This document shows positions 32,630 through 44,539 of a DNA stretch of 64,000 bases, in pieces. Each line of letters opens with the position of its first letter. The first letter of the stretch is position 1. The notes below the pieces were generated by a model that was given only the letters and a program-made list of their open reading frames with translations, did not search any database and was not told the origin of the DNA. Source of the stretch: Aplysia californica (taxonomy: Eukaryota > Mollusca > Gastropoda > Aplysiida > Aplysiidae); the NCBI RefSeq assembly GCF_000002075.1, contig NW_004797760.1, positions 421,747 to 485,746 on the forward strand. Reading direction: 5' to 3'. The position numbers and the translations under genes were made by a program.

Positions 32630-35600
32630 TCATCTGACTATTTGTTGTCGTTTCATCTTCCTTTCCATCTTCTTCTGCTTCTTTTCATCCACTTGCTCTT
32701 CTTGTGGGGGTGAGAAAAACCAGGGCCCAAGTATATTCACCCAAAGCATGTAAAAAGCTCTTCCAGGAACCTGAAAAAGACAAACACAATGGGTAGGTTA
32801 TGAATGTCGATGGTTTAGTGGTTAAGCTCTCGGACTCGCAACCGTTACGTCGTGGGTTCGAATCCCGTCAGGGGCCCGACATTGTGTCCTTGGGAAAGGC
32901 ACTTTGCACAAATTTTCCTCACTTCACCCAGGTGGAAATGGGTACCCGGCTATAGACAGTGAACGATCTTGTCAGTTTGATAGTGTTTGAGCGCGTGAAA
33001 TCCGCAGCTTGCACTGTACGCTTCCGTGGAAGCCGAGTATGTTTCTGAGTGTTCTCAGAGGGTCTGCTGGGGTAACAATAGTTGTAAAGTGCATAGAGCA
33101 TGCTCTTGAGCATGGACATGCGCTATATAAATGCATTTTAAAAACACTTCCGCCCCGCCACCATACAAAACTTTTTATACAGTGGAGTCCATATAAACTG
33201 AACACAGTGTTAATATGAAATCAGCGGTAATCTGAAAGGAAATTAAATTCCCTTTTTTTGTCCTACTATTTGAGCAACCTCTCACTCTAAACCAAAAACT
33301 TGCCAAAGAAAATTTGGTGGTCCCCCAGATTTCAGTTTAAACAGACTCCAGAAAGATATGAAGCTTTTCTCCATGTCAGGGGAAAAAAACATCAACATAT
33401 GAAAACCAGAAATTCAGTGTACATTCTGTATCAACATTATTCAGCCGTTTTTGTTTTTTTTACTTTCAGAAAGGAGGAAAATGACCCGATTATCTTTAAA
33501 AAAAGTAATAATAGAAGAAATTGTTTTGCATGAAAACTGTGGGGGAAGCAGAAATAATACACTAATGTTTTATTACATTAATTAATGATGGAGGTGTTAC
33601 CATAGCCTCCAAAAGCTCAATCATGATCAAATCTGGCATATTATCTATCCTTCATTGATGGGTCAAGTATCCAAAGTCAAAAACAAAAGACAAGAACTTT
33701 TGACCGAAATGGGAATGTTCTGAGAGAGGAGCTAAGGATCCTGTTGTACCATCCCTACAGCATTTCTCTTGTTCAGAGCAGTAAAGCATCAACGTTTAAA
33801 AAAAAAAAGAGTAACTCAGTTTGTTTTTTTAGTTTTAGTAGAGGTTTTACGGCGCTCGCAACTGCATAAGGTCATATGAGCGCCAGAAGATTAGAGGTGT
33901 TACAAGAGAGTAACAAACATAAAAAAGAAGAAGGGGAGATAAGGACGATAGATGTTTGATAGGAAAGAAGAAGCAAACCACACCAGAGCACCCGCCAACC
34001 ACCCACAGAGTAACTCAAAATCCGCATTAGTCTTGGGACAGTACCGTAACAATACAAACTATACTTCCCTATAACTGGATCCACACTATAAATCCATTTA
34101 AAAAAACCCAAAACAAAACAGAATACAAAGAGCCCAGTTCCAACAAGTGTCACGACTCAACATTACTATACAGTAAATTACAGCACAGTAAACAGCAAAG
34201 CACACTACTCCTCCACTGGGACACCTTTATAGAACCAAGCAGTCCATACAGGTGTCTTCAGTTCAACTCACTACACAAGTCAGTACAAAAATTACATTTC
34301 TTATCAAAATATAGCACAACTCACCAACAGCAATAACAACCAGAAGTAGTTGGACATCAGTGTTGCAACTTGAACCATAGATGTAAGGAGTATGAGATCT
34401 TTGATGTGTCTGTAGAGAGAAACAGATTTTTAAAAAAAAGAAGCAAAACTTAAAATCTTAATTCAAGTAACACTAACATGAGGGGAAAAAAACAAACATG
34501 ACAGGTCTCTTGAGGGATCTTATTTCAAGCCTGAGCACTTTTGGCGATAGGGAAGGCTGATGATAATGAAAAATCTAGAACAAAGATGTTAAAACTCCAC
34601 AAACATGCCCAATAAGTAGATTAAAAATAAATATATCATACTTCATTCTCCATAAGGCTCTTATTGTGAAATGTTTAAATAAAATAAAAAATAAACATCT
34701 TATATATGGTCGCCTCTAATGACAAGCGGGCTACCCCAGATTTCGGGGGTTTCCAGAAATCTTGACCGACACCAAAAGTGGGCATTACCCTACCAATAGG
34801 AGAAGTTTGGTTTCATTGTTGTGTGTATTTGTTTGGTTATAGAGAAAATTCTCCTTGTCTTTTAAAGAAACTAAACAAGGGGCAAAAAACTTTACCTGCG
34901 ATTTTCTCAAAACTGCATTTTTTTAGATAGCCCCCTTGTGCTTAGAAGCAGGCCATCTGAAATTCTCTGATTGTAAATAACCAAAGCAAGGATTCATGAA
35001 CAGCAAATATTAAATTAAGGCCTGATCAAAAGTAAAGCATGTGAACTTAGAGAGGGGGGGGGGGGGATCACCACAATGTACATTGAGACTTCACTTGAAA
35101 AGAGGGAGTTAAGAACATGCCACAAACACACGGTGCTCACTCAGCCATTCCTGCCTCCATGTTGAGATCCACCCCAGGGTCAATCAACTGTCCTTCATGG
35201 TATGTGGCTCGGGACATGCTGGCCATGAATTGGTACGTAGCCAGGTAGATGACGGAACACAGAACACACATGATCTGAAAAGAAGCAATAAATCTGAATT
35301 AAGCTACATATCTATTATTTTTCACAGGCATCATTTTACACAAAATATAAGCTGCAGCAATTGTTGGGCTAAAAATCACAAAAAATACATAAGAATATAA
35401 GTTTAAAGGAAAAGGAAAGAAACCAACAAGCAAGTGGGCTTTGCACTGAGCGCAGCTGAATCAAGTTAGTCTTTTTTGAAAAGGCTAATTTACGTTGTAT
35501 GGGAAAACACCAATTTATGATGTGCGTGAAATCACCAACTTTTAACTGAATGCCTTGCTCATGTGGTGATAAGACCTGATCTTCATTCTCTACCCAAGAC

Positions 35601-38600
35601 ATAAAAGGTAGAGGAATATCATTCGGTAGCTACAAGACCACATGTATGTGCCATCATTCGTATCTGTTCCTTGTGTCCATTATTATTATTTCCCTTATTT
35701 GTCAATCGTATTCATCTGCTTTATTTCTGTCCCGTTTCTGTCCCAGTCATGCATCGTCTGACGTATGTCTTCATTGTGCTTGATTATTAAAAGTCTACGT
35801 CAAGTCACAAAGAGTGTTGACATTTATCTATGAAGACATAAGAGATACATCATGACCACCATCCCTTGCCCTGCCCCGGGCTGCGGCGTGGAGTGGCCTG
35901 CATCTACGCCGACCGAGGTGTTGACACGCCTCATTGACATCCACGCCACCACAGCCCATGCAACACGAGCGAATGCACCGACTGCGGCAGCCAAGGCTGA
36001 GAAAGTGCGACGCCCTGTCGTGTCTGCATCCGGAACGAGCGAGGCGTGGTCATACTTCACCCAACGGTGGGCCGACTACAAACAAGCGACTCGCCTCACT
36101 GGTGCAGACATCGTCTTCCAGCTTCTCGAGTGCTGCGATGAATCGCTACGAAAGGATCTCACTAGGACATTCGGCGCCCTAGCCTCCAGCGGAGAGGACA
36201 CTGTCTTAAAGAACATCAAGAGCCTGGCGGTGCGCCAGGAAAACATCATGGTAGCACGGGTACAGCTACATCAAATGAAGCAAGACCGGGACGAGCCTGT
36301 CAGAGCCTTCGCCGCCCGCCTCAGGGGCCAGGCTGGGGTTTGCAACTTCAAGATAAAATGCCCTAGGTGCCCTCCAGATGTCCACGAACCCAGCGTGGAC
36401 TATAGCGATATGATGATTCGTGACGTCCTCATCCGAGGTCTAATTGATGAGGAGATCCGACTCGACATCTTAGGTGAGTCAAAGCAGGACATGTCCCTCG
36501 AGGATGCACTCTGCTACGTGGAGGCGAAGGAGAGTGGCAAGAGGTCAGCCAGTCGCCTCGTTGAAAGCTGCTCCTACACCACGGCAGCGGCCACAAGCTC
36601 CTACAAGCGCAGTGAGAAGCTCGGCACACAGGGCAACTTGTTCCAAAGTAAGGGCCAAGCGTTCCCCTGCAATTACTGCGGAAAACTGGACCATGGGAAT
36701 GGTAGACAGGAACGTATGAAGAAGTGTCCGGCATTTGGTAAAAGATGCACCAGGTGTGGCCTATCCAATCATTTCGCCAACTTCTGCCGACAGTCGTCAC
36801 GGAATCGCAACCCCTCCAATGCCCTGGATGACTCTGCTGCCGCCTTTGACAGTCTATGCGGTGCAGATTCCGCCACACCAGTGTCTAATGCGCACTCTGT
36901 ATCCCTAGACCATCATGTATACAACGAGTTTTGCAGGGCATGGGAGAAGCGAGCATCCGACCCTCAGCCTTTTGTGAATGTCACCGTCCAGGCAGTGCCT
37001 TCAGATGCCCAATCTCTCGGCTTCCCGCCATCTCTGAGAGGCAGCACCTCTCCCGTCAAGTACCAAGCTATGGCAGACACTGGGTGCCAGTCGTGCCTGG
37101 CGGGCGTAGCACTCTTGACTAGGATGAGCCTCACCCGCCGCCATCTCCTCCCTGTCAACATGAAGATGACAGCTGCGAATCGTGGGGCCATTGACATCAT
37201 CGGAGCCCTTCCCCTTCGTATTTCTGGTACATCTCCGTCCAACACCAAGCTGGTGACTCACCAGATGGTGTACTTCACCACATCCACTGGTCGGGTGTTC
37301 CTAAGCAAGCAAGCCTGTGTGGCTTTGGGAATAATCCCTCCTAGCTTTCCGACCATTGGCGCCACCAGTGCAGCAATCAATTCGAAGGACAAGCCGGCTT
37401 GCGGGTGCTCACACCGCCAACCACCTCCGCCACCACCAACCTCCCTCCCGCTTCCTGCCACAGAAGAGAACAGAGAGGGCTTGGAGCAGTGGCTCCTAGA
37501 TCACTACAGGTCCAGTACCTTCAACGTGTGCGAACATCAACCTCTACCGATGATGTCTGGCCCTCCCATCCACCTCATGGTGGACCCTGACGCCCGTCCC
37601 GTGGCCCACCACACCCCCATTCCTGTCCCAGTCCATTGGCAAGACGAGGTCAAAGCCGGCCTAGATCAAGATGTGCGACTGGGGGTCATCGAGCCTGTCC
37701 CCGTCGGCACCCCAGTCACCTGGTGCCACAAGATGGTGATCTGTCCGAAGAAGTCGGGTAAACCAAGGCGCACGGTTGACCTCCAACCGCTTAACCGACA
37801 TGCAACGCGGGAGACACATCACACTCAGTCTCCCTTCCACCAGGCCCGCAAAGTGCCACCCCACACGAGGAAATCGGTTTTTGACGCGTGGAATGGCTAC
37901 CATAGCATCGCTCTTGCTGAAGAGGATAGACATTTGACGACGTTTATCACCCCATGGGGTCGTTATCGCTATCTCGTGGCCCCCCAAGGCTACATATCAT
38001 CCGGGGATGGATACAGCCGCCGCTTCGATGAGATTGTCGCCGACTTCCCCCACAAAACCAAATGCATTGACGACACCCTTATGTGGTCAAACTCTATTGA
38101 GGAAGCCTTTTTTCAGACCATCAAGTGGCTTGACCTATGTGGCACCAATGGCATCATACTCAACCCATCCAAGTTTCAATTCGCCAAAACTACGGTTGAG
38201 TTTGCAGGTTTCGAAATAACTCCCTCTACCGTGCGCCCATGTGCCCGCTACCTGGAGGCCATTCGACATTTCCCCACACCTCGGAACATCACCGACGTCA
38301 GGAGCTGGTTCGGTCTCATCAATCAGGTATCCTATGCCTTCGCTTCCGCCGAACGCATGCTCCCATTCCGGGAAGCCCTGAAGCCGGGGAAACGCCTCGA
38401 ATGGACAGAGGAGCTCGACCGTCTGTTTGAATGGTCAAAGGAGGCCATCATCAACGAAATCCACCAAGGGGTTGAAATATTTGACAAGAAGAAACCAACT
38501 TGCCTAGCCACCGACTGGAGCAAGGATGGCATAGGCTTCTGGCTCTTCCAGAAACATTGTACATGTCTTTCGGAAAAGCCATTTTGCTGCAAAACTGGCT

Positions 38601-41600
38601 GGAAGATCACCCTGGTCGGTGGTCGATTCACATCAGGAGCCGAGTCCCGCTATGCGCCCATAGAAGGTGAAGCCCTGGCTGTGGTTGATGCACTAGACAA
38701 AGCACGCCATTTCACCTTGGGTTGTTCCGACCTGATCGTGGCGGTGGACCACAAACCTCTTTTGAAGACGTTTGGGGACCGGTGTCTCGACGATATCCCC
38801 AATCCCCGCCTCAGGAACCTCAAGGAGAAGTCCCTTAGATATCGTTTCCGCATCGTCCACATCCCCGGTCTACGCCATGCTGCAGCAGATGCCGTCTCCC
38901 GCAGACCAGTAGGCAGCCCTAACACTCTCAGACTCCCTGATGATGCCGCTCCCATTCTGCTCCTTGATGACCCTCCCTTGACACTTGAACTGCCACACGA
39001 CTTTCTTTCTGCCATCCGCACCCAGGAACTGGATGACACCAACCAGGTATGCTCCAAACCTGACCTCGCTCCAACTGAGGTGATCAAGTCAGTGACTTGG
39101 GACGAGATTCGACTTGCAACATCCAGCGACTCTACAATGACTGCTTTGAGTAACACTATTGAGGATGGGTTCCCTGAAGACAGGGCTTCTCTGTCCCCTG
39201 ATCTTCGCCCATACCATCAATTCCGGGAGTTCCTCACGACATTTGATGGTGTCATCCTGTACCACGACCGGGTAGTCATCCCCCCGTCGCTCCGTGAGCG
39301 AGTCCTCCAGTCCTTACACTCTGCTCACCAGGGCTACCTAGTTGCAGTCGACAGGTACAGTAACTGGCCTATCGTTGAAGAAGCCTCCCATGGGTCTGCC
39401 GGCCTCGTTGCCGCGTTGCGTCGCATCTTCGTCACGTATGGCATCAGTGATGAACTGACATCGGACGGAGGCCCAGAGTTCACGTCCCTGGCAACCTCAA
39501 CCTTCCTTCGCAACTGGGGTGTCCACCACAGGGTCTCTTCAGTCGCCTTTCCCCACTCTAATTGTCGCGCTGAAGTTGGAGTAAAGACAGTGAAACGGTT
39601 GATCACTGACAACACGGGTGCACAAGGATCTTTAAACACTGACAAGTTCCAGCGCGCAATGCTGCAATACAGGAACACTCCTGATCGTGACACCCACCTA
39701 TCCCCAGCGATGTGTATCTTTGGACATCCAATACGGGACTTCATCCCCATCCACCCAGGGAAGTATCAGCCTCACAGTACCTGGCGTGAAACCCTTCTGT
39801 CGCGAGAGGATGCACTGAGGAACCGGCACATGCGCACCGCTGAGCGCCTCTCTGAGCACACTCGCATCTTACCTCCACTCGTCGTCGGTGACTGTGTGCG
39901 CATACAGAACCAAACGGGAACCCACCCGACCAAATGGGACAAGACGGGCATTGTAGTCGAAGTACGTCAATTTGACCAGTACGTCGTTCGAGTGGATGGC
40001 TCTGGCCGCGTCACTCTTCGGAACAGAAAGTTCCTCCGCAACTACATGCCAGTGGTCCCACGCTCACCACTGACAATGATCCCGGGTGGCACCTCACCAC
40101 CACAGCCGGTGCCTCAGAATGTTCACACCCCCGGGCATGCCAAGCCCAGCGTGACCTCGCTGCCCTCTCCTTGCCCGGATCTACCACAACCAGCTGACGT
40201 TCCGGACCCCCCAGCACATGATCCATCGATGCCCAGTGTCCCCGAATCCAGGCAAGAACTAGCACCTGATCCACGCCCTGCTGTCGAGACGGTGGTTCCA
40301 CAACCTCAGGCTCAAGCCACCCCGCGTGCTCTACGTTCGCTCCAGCCGCACAACGCCCCTGGCATACAAGAGCAAGATGCTCCCATAGGCGTGAGCACGC
40401 CTCCAGGCGGCCCTCGGCGATCGGCGAGACTGTTGGCCAGACAGAGCCCCAAGTCAATTGACTCTAAATCTTATTCTGATTCAGATCATTGATCAATCAT
40501 TTATTCCTTGTTGTATCACCATTATTTCTTGACATTTCATCAGTCTTTTCTGTTCTACTCCAAAGACTTGGGGGGCGTAGAGGAATATCATTCGGTAGCT
40601 ACAAGACCACATGTATGTGCCATCATTCGTATCTGTTCCTTGTGTCCATTATTATTATTTCCCTTATTTGTCAATCGTATTCATCTGCTTTATTTCTGTC
40701 CCGTTTCTGTCCCAGTCATGCATCGTCTGACGTATGTCTTCATTGTGCTTGATTATTAAAAGTCTACGTCAAGTCACAAAGAGTGTTGACATTTATCTAA
40801 AAGGATTAATATTCCAATAAATAAATCATCTAAAGGTGAGAGGATTCCAACAAACGTAACGATCAAATAAAAACTGTCCTCCATCGAGGTGAGGTTTCCT
40901 TCATCCACTATTGTTTATGTATGCATTTGCTAGTTAAAAATATTAAAATAGTAACTTACCGCTGAAGTTGTTGTAAAATAGTCCCAAAACAGGAAATAGT
41001 ACACAGTGTAGTAAAGGACCTAAAAGACAAAAAAAAAGACAGCTTGAATTGAATACATAATCAAGAAAAAATGGACACAATAACAAACGACCATCAACAG
41101 TAATCAATCAGTGAGTCATCTCTGAGTAACAACTAAAATCTACAGCAAACCAAGTGAAGTATTTTTGTGACCATTACCAATGCCTGTTTTATGTACATGA
41201 TATGATATATGAAGTCACAGACTAACAAAGTAATTTTATTTTCAACTTCAATGGCTAAACTTTCAGACCGAAACTTCTAAACTAAACTTGCACAAAATCT
41301 CTCTCCCCTCTCGTCTTAAGGAGCTCAAAACTTTTTTTTTCTCACTCTAGCCCTTACTCTCCATAACTACCACCATTATCCATAAACAACCCCAAAACTT
41401 TTTCAGACCGGACCAAACCCCATCTCCTGGAGGCCACTGTTTTGGATAGAAACTGAGCCATTTCGAGCTAAACTATGAGTCAAAAAGAAAAGCCATACAA
41501 AGCTGTCCTAATTTGAGAACAAATAACCGAAACGAAATCAACCAAATAACAGAGTTCTGGATTGAGTTTTTCAGTGATGATAGAGCTTTGTCCACCTTAG

Positions 41601-42742
41601 ACCATTCATTTGGAAACTGACCACCTTTAAAATACTCAATGGTTTATTCATTCACTGACACTGTGTCTATAGTATAGTAGGTTTCCCTTTAAGTGGATCA
41701 TAAATTTGCTGACGTGATTAAATGAGTTAACAACATATGTAATATATATATATATACACGTGACATACACAAACTTACATTTGCGGCGGCAATAACTTTT
41801 ATATAAAAGCTGAGGGTACTCTTGTTTTCCTCAGCAATCTGTTTCTTGCCTTTTGTCCCTTGTTTTCCTTTCGGCTAATAAAGAAAAAAAAATCAAAAAT
41901 GTTTTTTCTTATTACACGTACATAGAAGCATAAAGCCTGCTTGAAAATTACAGGTGATTTATCAGAGGAGGAATCTAAAACAGAGAACAAAATTTACACA
42001 GGTACAGGAACAAAAAAATGGTGGTGCTACTAAACGTAAAACAAGCCAACAAGTATGTTTTTGTAGTTTGCATCTGCTTACAACTCATTATATTTATGGG
42101 GAGGAAACTTACTTTTACAAAAAGAAATATTTTTATTTTACTGTAACAGTTACAAACCTTTGAACTGAACCATACATATTATTATTGTATGTTACACCAT
42201 TACTTTCTTCTGACTCTGACTGTAACCAAAGCAGGCTACATGGTATCTATATATAGGCCCTTAGTGATTTGGAAATGACTTTCAATGTTTTAATTGTGTA
42301 ACAGAGAGCAAAAAAAAAGTCCGGAAGTTACAAAGGCTTGATTTGAGAAAATGGGGAATTATAGTGAAAATGGCATTTTTGGGGAAAATTGACTTTAAGG
42401 ATGTCACCTCATCAACCATTTTCCTCATCCTCACAGATTATTTTACGCCATGCGAGAATCTAAAAATTATGTTTTTGAAACCTTTTATCTAAAACAAAAC
42501 AAGCAGGTTCATTCAGTAACATGACAAAATAACTTTGAATTTTAACAATTATTCAACAGTCTGTTTCGGGGGGGGGGGGGGGGGGGGGGGGCACTCTCAT
42601 GATCTAGAGGTTACGGTGTACGCCTCTCATACAATTTAGGTCTTAGGTTCGAAACCTGACGGTGATGGAAAATCTCTAAATTTTTCTCCTTTCACTTTTT
42701 TTCCCACTAGATCTAGATCTAGTCTCGAAAAGTGCTTACCAT
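32630..42742 (-). CDS. TMEM208: transmembrane protein 208
   Basis: Multi-pass ER membrane protein; the human protein acts in the SND route of signal-independent ER targeting. Exons: 42742-42740, 41874-41779, 41019-40960, 35274-35141, 34409-34325, 32770-32630; 172 residues (human 173). Exon 2 gives [18 protein letters not shown], the family N-terminus. Exons 2-3 hold the first hydrophobic hairpin (about 26-72, continued in exon 4 with the [12 protein letters not shown] loop and [12 protein letters not shown]). Exons 5-6 hold the second (about 103-146, ending LGPWFFSPP), then a Lys/Arg-rich cytosolic tail. Introns 2 to 5 are clear GT-AG. The start is less sure: the chosen exon 1 is a single ATG before GTAAGC; an alternative ATGGTG followed by GTTAGA lies at about 43095. 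Intron 3 hosts the LTR element. Confidence 0.93.
32806..33140 (+). mobile_element. tRNA-derived SINE, copy 2
   Basis: Clear pol III boxes (TGGTTTAGTGG; GGGTTCGAATCCCG), the central block TCCTTGGGAAAGGCACTTTG and CACCCAGGTGGAAATGGGTA, and the 3' end GCGCTATATAAATGCATTTT. It lies in TMEM208 intron 5, antisense to the gene. Confidence 0.85.
33182..33215 (+). mobile_element. pogo-like terminal fragment
   Basis: TA then CAGTGGAGTCCATATAAACT. A matching inverted end was not found downstream, so this is a lone end or a decayed copy. Confidence 0.35.
33829..34007 (-). mobile_element. SINE-like family A, copy 6
   Basis: Well-preserved copy in plus reading from TTTTAGTAGAGGTTTTACGG to GCACCCGCCAACCACCCAC, with the hairpin GGCGCTC/GAGCGCC intact. 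It lies in TMEM208 intron 5. Confidence 0.7.
35609..35830 (+). repeat. 5' LTR
   Basis: 222 bases, from TAGAGGAATATCATTCGG to GTTGACATTTATCTA. An AATAAA-less ATTATTAAAAG near 35782-35793 is the likeliest R/poly(A) area. The first base could shift by one, because G precedes both copies. Confidence 0.93.
35852..40492 (+). CDS. gag-pol polyprotein of the LTR element
   Basis: One continuous 1,546-codon frame starting 21 bases after the 5' LTR. Approximate layout: gag-like region (1-270), CX2C-type zinc knuckles (about 272-320), retropepsin-like protease (around 406), reverse transcriptase (about 570-830), RNase H (from about 880), integrase (from about 1160) and a Pro-rich tail (after about 1380). 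The base composition is much richer in GC than the host introns around it. It is described only as part of a fossil or young mobile element; whether it is expressed cannot be told from sequence. Confidence 0.9.
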   Translation: MTTIPCPAPGCGVEWPASTPTEVLTRLIDIHATTAHATRANAPTAAAKAEKVRRPVVSASGTSEAWSYFTQRWADYKQATRLTGADIVFQLLECCDESLRKDLTRTFGALASSGEDTVLKNIKSLAVRQENIMVARVQLHQMKQDRDEPVRAFAARLRGQAGVCNFKIKCPRCPPDVHEPSVDYSDMMIRDVLIRGLIDEEIRLDILGESKQDMSLEDALCYVEAKESGKRSASRLVESCSYTTAAATSSYKRSEKLGTQGNLFQSKGQAFPCNYCGKLDHGNGRQERMKKCPAFGKRCTRCGLSNHFANFCRQSSRNRNPSNALDDSAAAFDSLCGADSATPVSNAHSVSLDHHVYNEFCRAWEKRASDPQPFVNVTVQAVPSDAQSLGFPPSLRGSTSPVKYQAMADTGCQSCLAGVALLTRMSLTRRHLLPVNMKMTAANRGAIDIIGALPLRISGTSPSNTKLVTHQMVYFTTSTGRVFLSKQACVALGIIPPSFPTIGATSAAINSKDKPACGCSHRQPPPPPPTSLPLPATEENREGLEQWLLDHYRSSTFNVCEHQPLPMMSGPPIHLMVDPDARPVAHHTPIPVPVHWQDEVKAGLDQDVRLGVIEPVPVGTPVTWCHKMVICPKKSGKPRRTVDLQPLNRHATRETHHTQSPFHQARKVPPHTRKSVFDAWNGYHSIALAEEDRHLTTFITPWGRYRYLVAPQGYISSGDGYSRRFDEIVADFPHKTKCIDDTLMWSNSIEEAFFQTIKWLDLCGTNGIILNPSKFQFAKTTVEFAGFEITPSTVRPCARYLEAIRHFPTPRNITDVRSWFGLINQVSYAFASAERMLPFREALKPGKRLEWTEELDRLFEWSKEAIINEIHQGVEIFDKKKPTCLATDWSKDGIGFWLFQKHCTCLSEKPFCCKTGWKITLVGGRFTSGAESRYAPIEGEALAVVDALDKARHFTLGCSDLIVAVDHKPLLKTFGDRCLDDIPNPRLRNLKEKSLRYRFRIVHIPGLRHAAADAVSRRPVGSPNTLRLPDDAAPILLLDDPPLTLELPHDFLSAIRTQELDDTNQVCSKPDLAPTEVIKSVTWDEIRLATSSDSTMTALSNTIEDGFPEDRASLSPDLRPYHQFREFLTTFDGVILYHDRVVIPPSLRERVLQSLHSAHQGYLVAVDRYSNWPIVEEASHGSAGLVAALRRIFVTYGISDELTSDGGPEFTSLATSTFLRNWGVHHRVSSVAFPHSNCRAEVGVKTVKRLITDNTGAQGSLNTDKFQRAMLQYRNTPDRDTHLSPAMCIFGHPIRDFIPIHPGKYQPHSTWRETLLSREDALRNRHMRTAERLSEHTRILPPLVVGDCVRIQNQTGTHPTKWDKTGIVVEVRQFDQYVVRVDGSGRVTLRNRKFLRNYMPVVPRSPLTMIPGGTSPPQPVPQNVHTPGHAKPSVTSLPSPCPDLPQPADVPDPPAHDPSMPSVPESRQELAPDPRPAVETVVPQPQAQATPRALRSLQPHNAPGIQEQDAPIGVSTPPGGPRRSARLLARQSPKSIDSKSYSDSDH
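40578..40799 (+). repeat. 3' LTR
   Basis: 222 bases, base-for-base the same as the 5' LTR on reading, followed directly by the second AAAGG. Confidence 0.93.
42570..42591. repeat. G homopolymer run
   Basis: About 22 G bases just before a tRNA-like SINE head. Confidence 0.9.
42595..42690 (+). mobile_element. tRNA-like SINE head
   Basis: A weak A box (TCTAGAGGTTACGGTG) and a good B box (GGTTCGAAACC) at tRNA-like spacing, then unrelated T-rich sequence. It is close to the TMEM208 start codon. It is not a functional tRNA: the arms do not pair well. Confidence 0.4.
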
Positions 42743-44539
42743 TCCTGTTGAACTGGGTTACTTAGGCGTACATTACAGAGTGTGGCATTGAGGAAAATAC
42801 AAATGTAAACTTTATCACGTTTTATCATGTGTGTGCTGTAAATCCTTTATTTTTTTACCCGCTATCATGCTAATTAATATCAAAGGAAACATGTTGCAAC
42901 TTTTCCGCAGTGACTTTTAATGAAGACAGTGTCAATTGCCACAGAGTGATGTGATGACAATTGACGCCTTGCCTTGTAGAAATTGGAGCTCTTTTACGTT
43001 AGTGAGTGTGTGCTCGGTGTTCTGCATTCGTGAACTTCCACTTACATACGCCTCTCTCTCTCTGTATGTGTCTCTCTGTCTCTCTCTAACCACCATCCCC
43101 CAGGTGCCGGATTTATGTCCCCCGATATATATATATATAAGTGTATTTCGCCACCTCGCCTTCCGCCCGGTCCCATCAGTCAGGCCCCTCCCTGGGCTCT
43201 GGCTCACGCATGAGCACCGAGCATCATCCATGTTATGACTTGGTCCCATCTGCAGCTCAAGTGAGTGTGCATCAGTCTGCTTGGCCTTGAGTTTGTGTGC
43301 GTTTGTGGCCTACTTCTACTTTTAGAATCGCCTGTGGTGGTTCTACACCGAAGAAGCTTAGGCTGGCCTACGTCTCCAGCCTAGCCTACGTCTCATTCAA
43401 AACACGCCAAGATGAAATCGACAAAAAAGCATTCCAATTAAATTACAATAATGAATTAACGTTTGCACAGTGGTTATTGCAGAACAACAATAACTCATGG
43501 AAAAGCTAGACTTACAGGCATTGTGTTCAAGTCTTGTTTTGTTTTGTTTTCAAAACACCGGTAGACAGGCAAACAGCTGTCTCGCTCAATCAAGGCAGTG
43601 CAGTGTAGTTGATTCGGCACAATCGTAAGCAAACCACAACACACTCTTGTCAGTTCCGTGCACTCTGTGGTACAAGAGTTATCTATCTTTAAGAACAAGA
43701 AAGCTCTTTGGCTAGTGAAAGTGAAAGCAGAAATATTGGTTCGGAAAGTTATTATATTATTTCATATAATTCTATTTTATTTTCAAAATTAAACAAGTAT
43801 TTTTTAAAATTATAAATTAAATCCACTCTTTTTCTTGATTTTTAAGGATTTTTTTGGTGAAATATCATTATTTTTAGTCAATGTGAAATGTATTTCTAGA
43901 TCGATTTGAAACTGCGTCGAATCCGGCTTTTTTGTTTTCACATTGCCCTTTCACCTTTTGTTTCTGTTTGACAACACAACACGTCAAAGCCGCTGTCACG
44001 GTCCAACCAAAATAACGTGTGCTGTAGAGAAGCAACAGTACATTGACAAGAGAAGTGGACCCTGCAATTGAATCAAAATATTATGCTATTCAGGCACAGT
44101 TTAAGAATGTGAAACAATTTTCATGATGATGATGTACACACAATTTTAATTTTCTCAAAACAGACCCAGTGACCACGTAACGGATGCAATGAAACTTGCA
44201 AGTGACTACTACACTTAAAATCTAGACCTAGACTTAGACTACAATCTAGATTTCTTATATTTCTATTTCTACAGTCTAGATCTACATCTATCTACGTCTA
44301 GATCTATACCTCTAAAGGTCTAGTGTTAACAGTTGAAGTAGTAGACTCTAGCAGTAGATCTGATCTGGATATAATCTATACAACGGACAGCACCGACTTA
44401 GAAAAAAGTAACAGCAGAGACTGGCCGAGAAGGAGAGATCAGGAAAACACAACAACTTCTCTAGAAAAGACTTAAAACCTTCTGATTTTTCAAACCCAAT
44501 TACCCAATTTGACAGCAAAGTCGAAAGCCGAGCTTTACC
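42743..44539. promoter_or_regulatory. divergent region between TMEM208 and TRIQK
   Basis: The 1.8 kb between outward-facing start codons must hold both promoters and the 5' UTRs. It includes a CT-rich tract with short TATATA (about 43050-43138), and CTAGATCT patches at 42706-42723 and 44217-44350. No coding exon was found apart from the alternative TMEM208 ATG near 43095. Confidence 0.55.
44217..44350. repeat. CTAGATCT-rich patch
   Basis: Many CTAGA/TCTAG words over about 130 bases, about 200 bases upstream of the TRIQK start codon. It is similar in character to 8218-8272. Confidence 0.75.

Larger units (their letters stand above)
35609..40799 (+). mobile_element. Ty3/gypsy-type (Metaviridae) LTR retrotransposon
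   Basis: A 5.19-kb element with two 222-bp LTRs that read as identical, flanked by the 5-bp target duplication AAAGG (35604-35608 and 40800-40804). A G-rich polypurine-like run (ACTTGGGGGGC) precedes the 3' LTR. It carries one long gag-pol frame and no envelope frame. Identical LTRs and an intact target duplication suggest a very recent insertion. It looks nearly whole, with perhaps about one break, so it is treated as a young but probably defective copy. It sits antisense in TMEM208 intron 3 and accounts for almost all of that intron's length. The order protease, reverse transcriptase, RNase H, integrase supports Ty3/gypsy. Confidence 0.95.

Noticed and set aside
32806-32885. tRNA gene
   Set aside because: Good A and B boxes, but it continues into a SINE body and the arms do not form a clean cloverleaf; same for 51811.
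35852-40492. Host-domesticated gag-pol gene
   Set aside because: Flanked by identical LTRs and a target duplication, so it is an ordinary recent insertion and not a co-opted gene.
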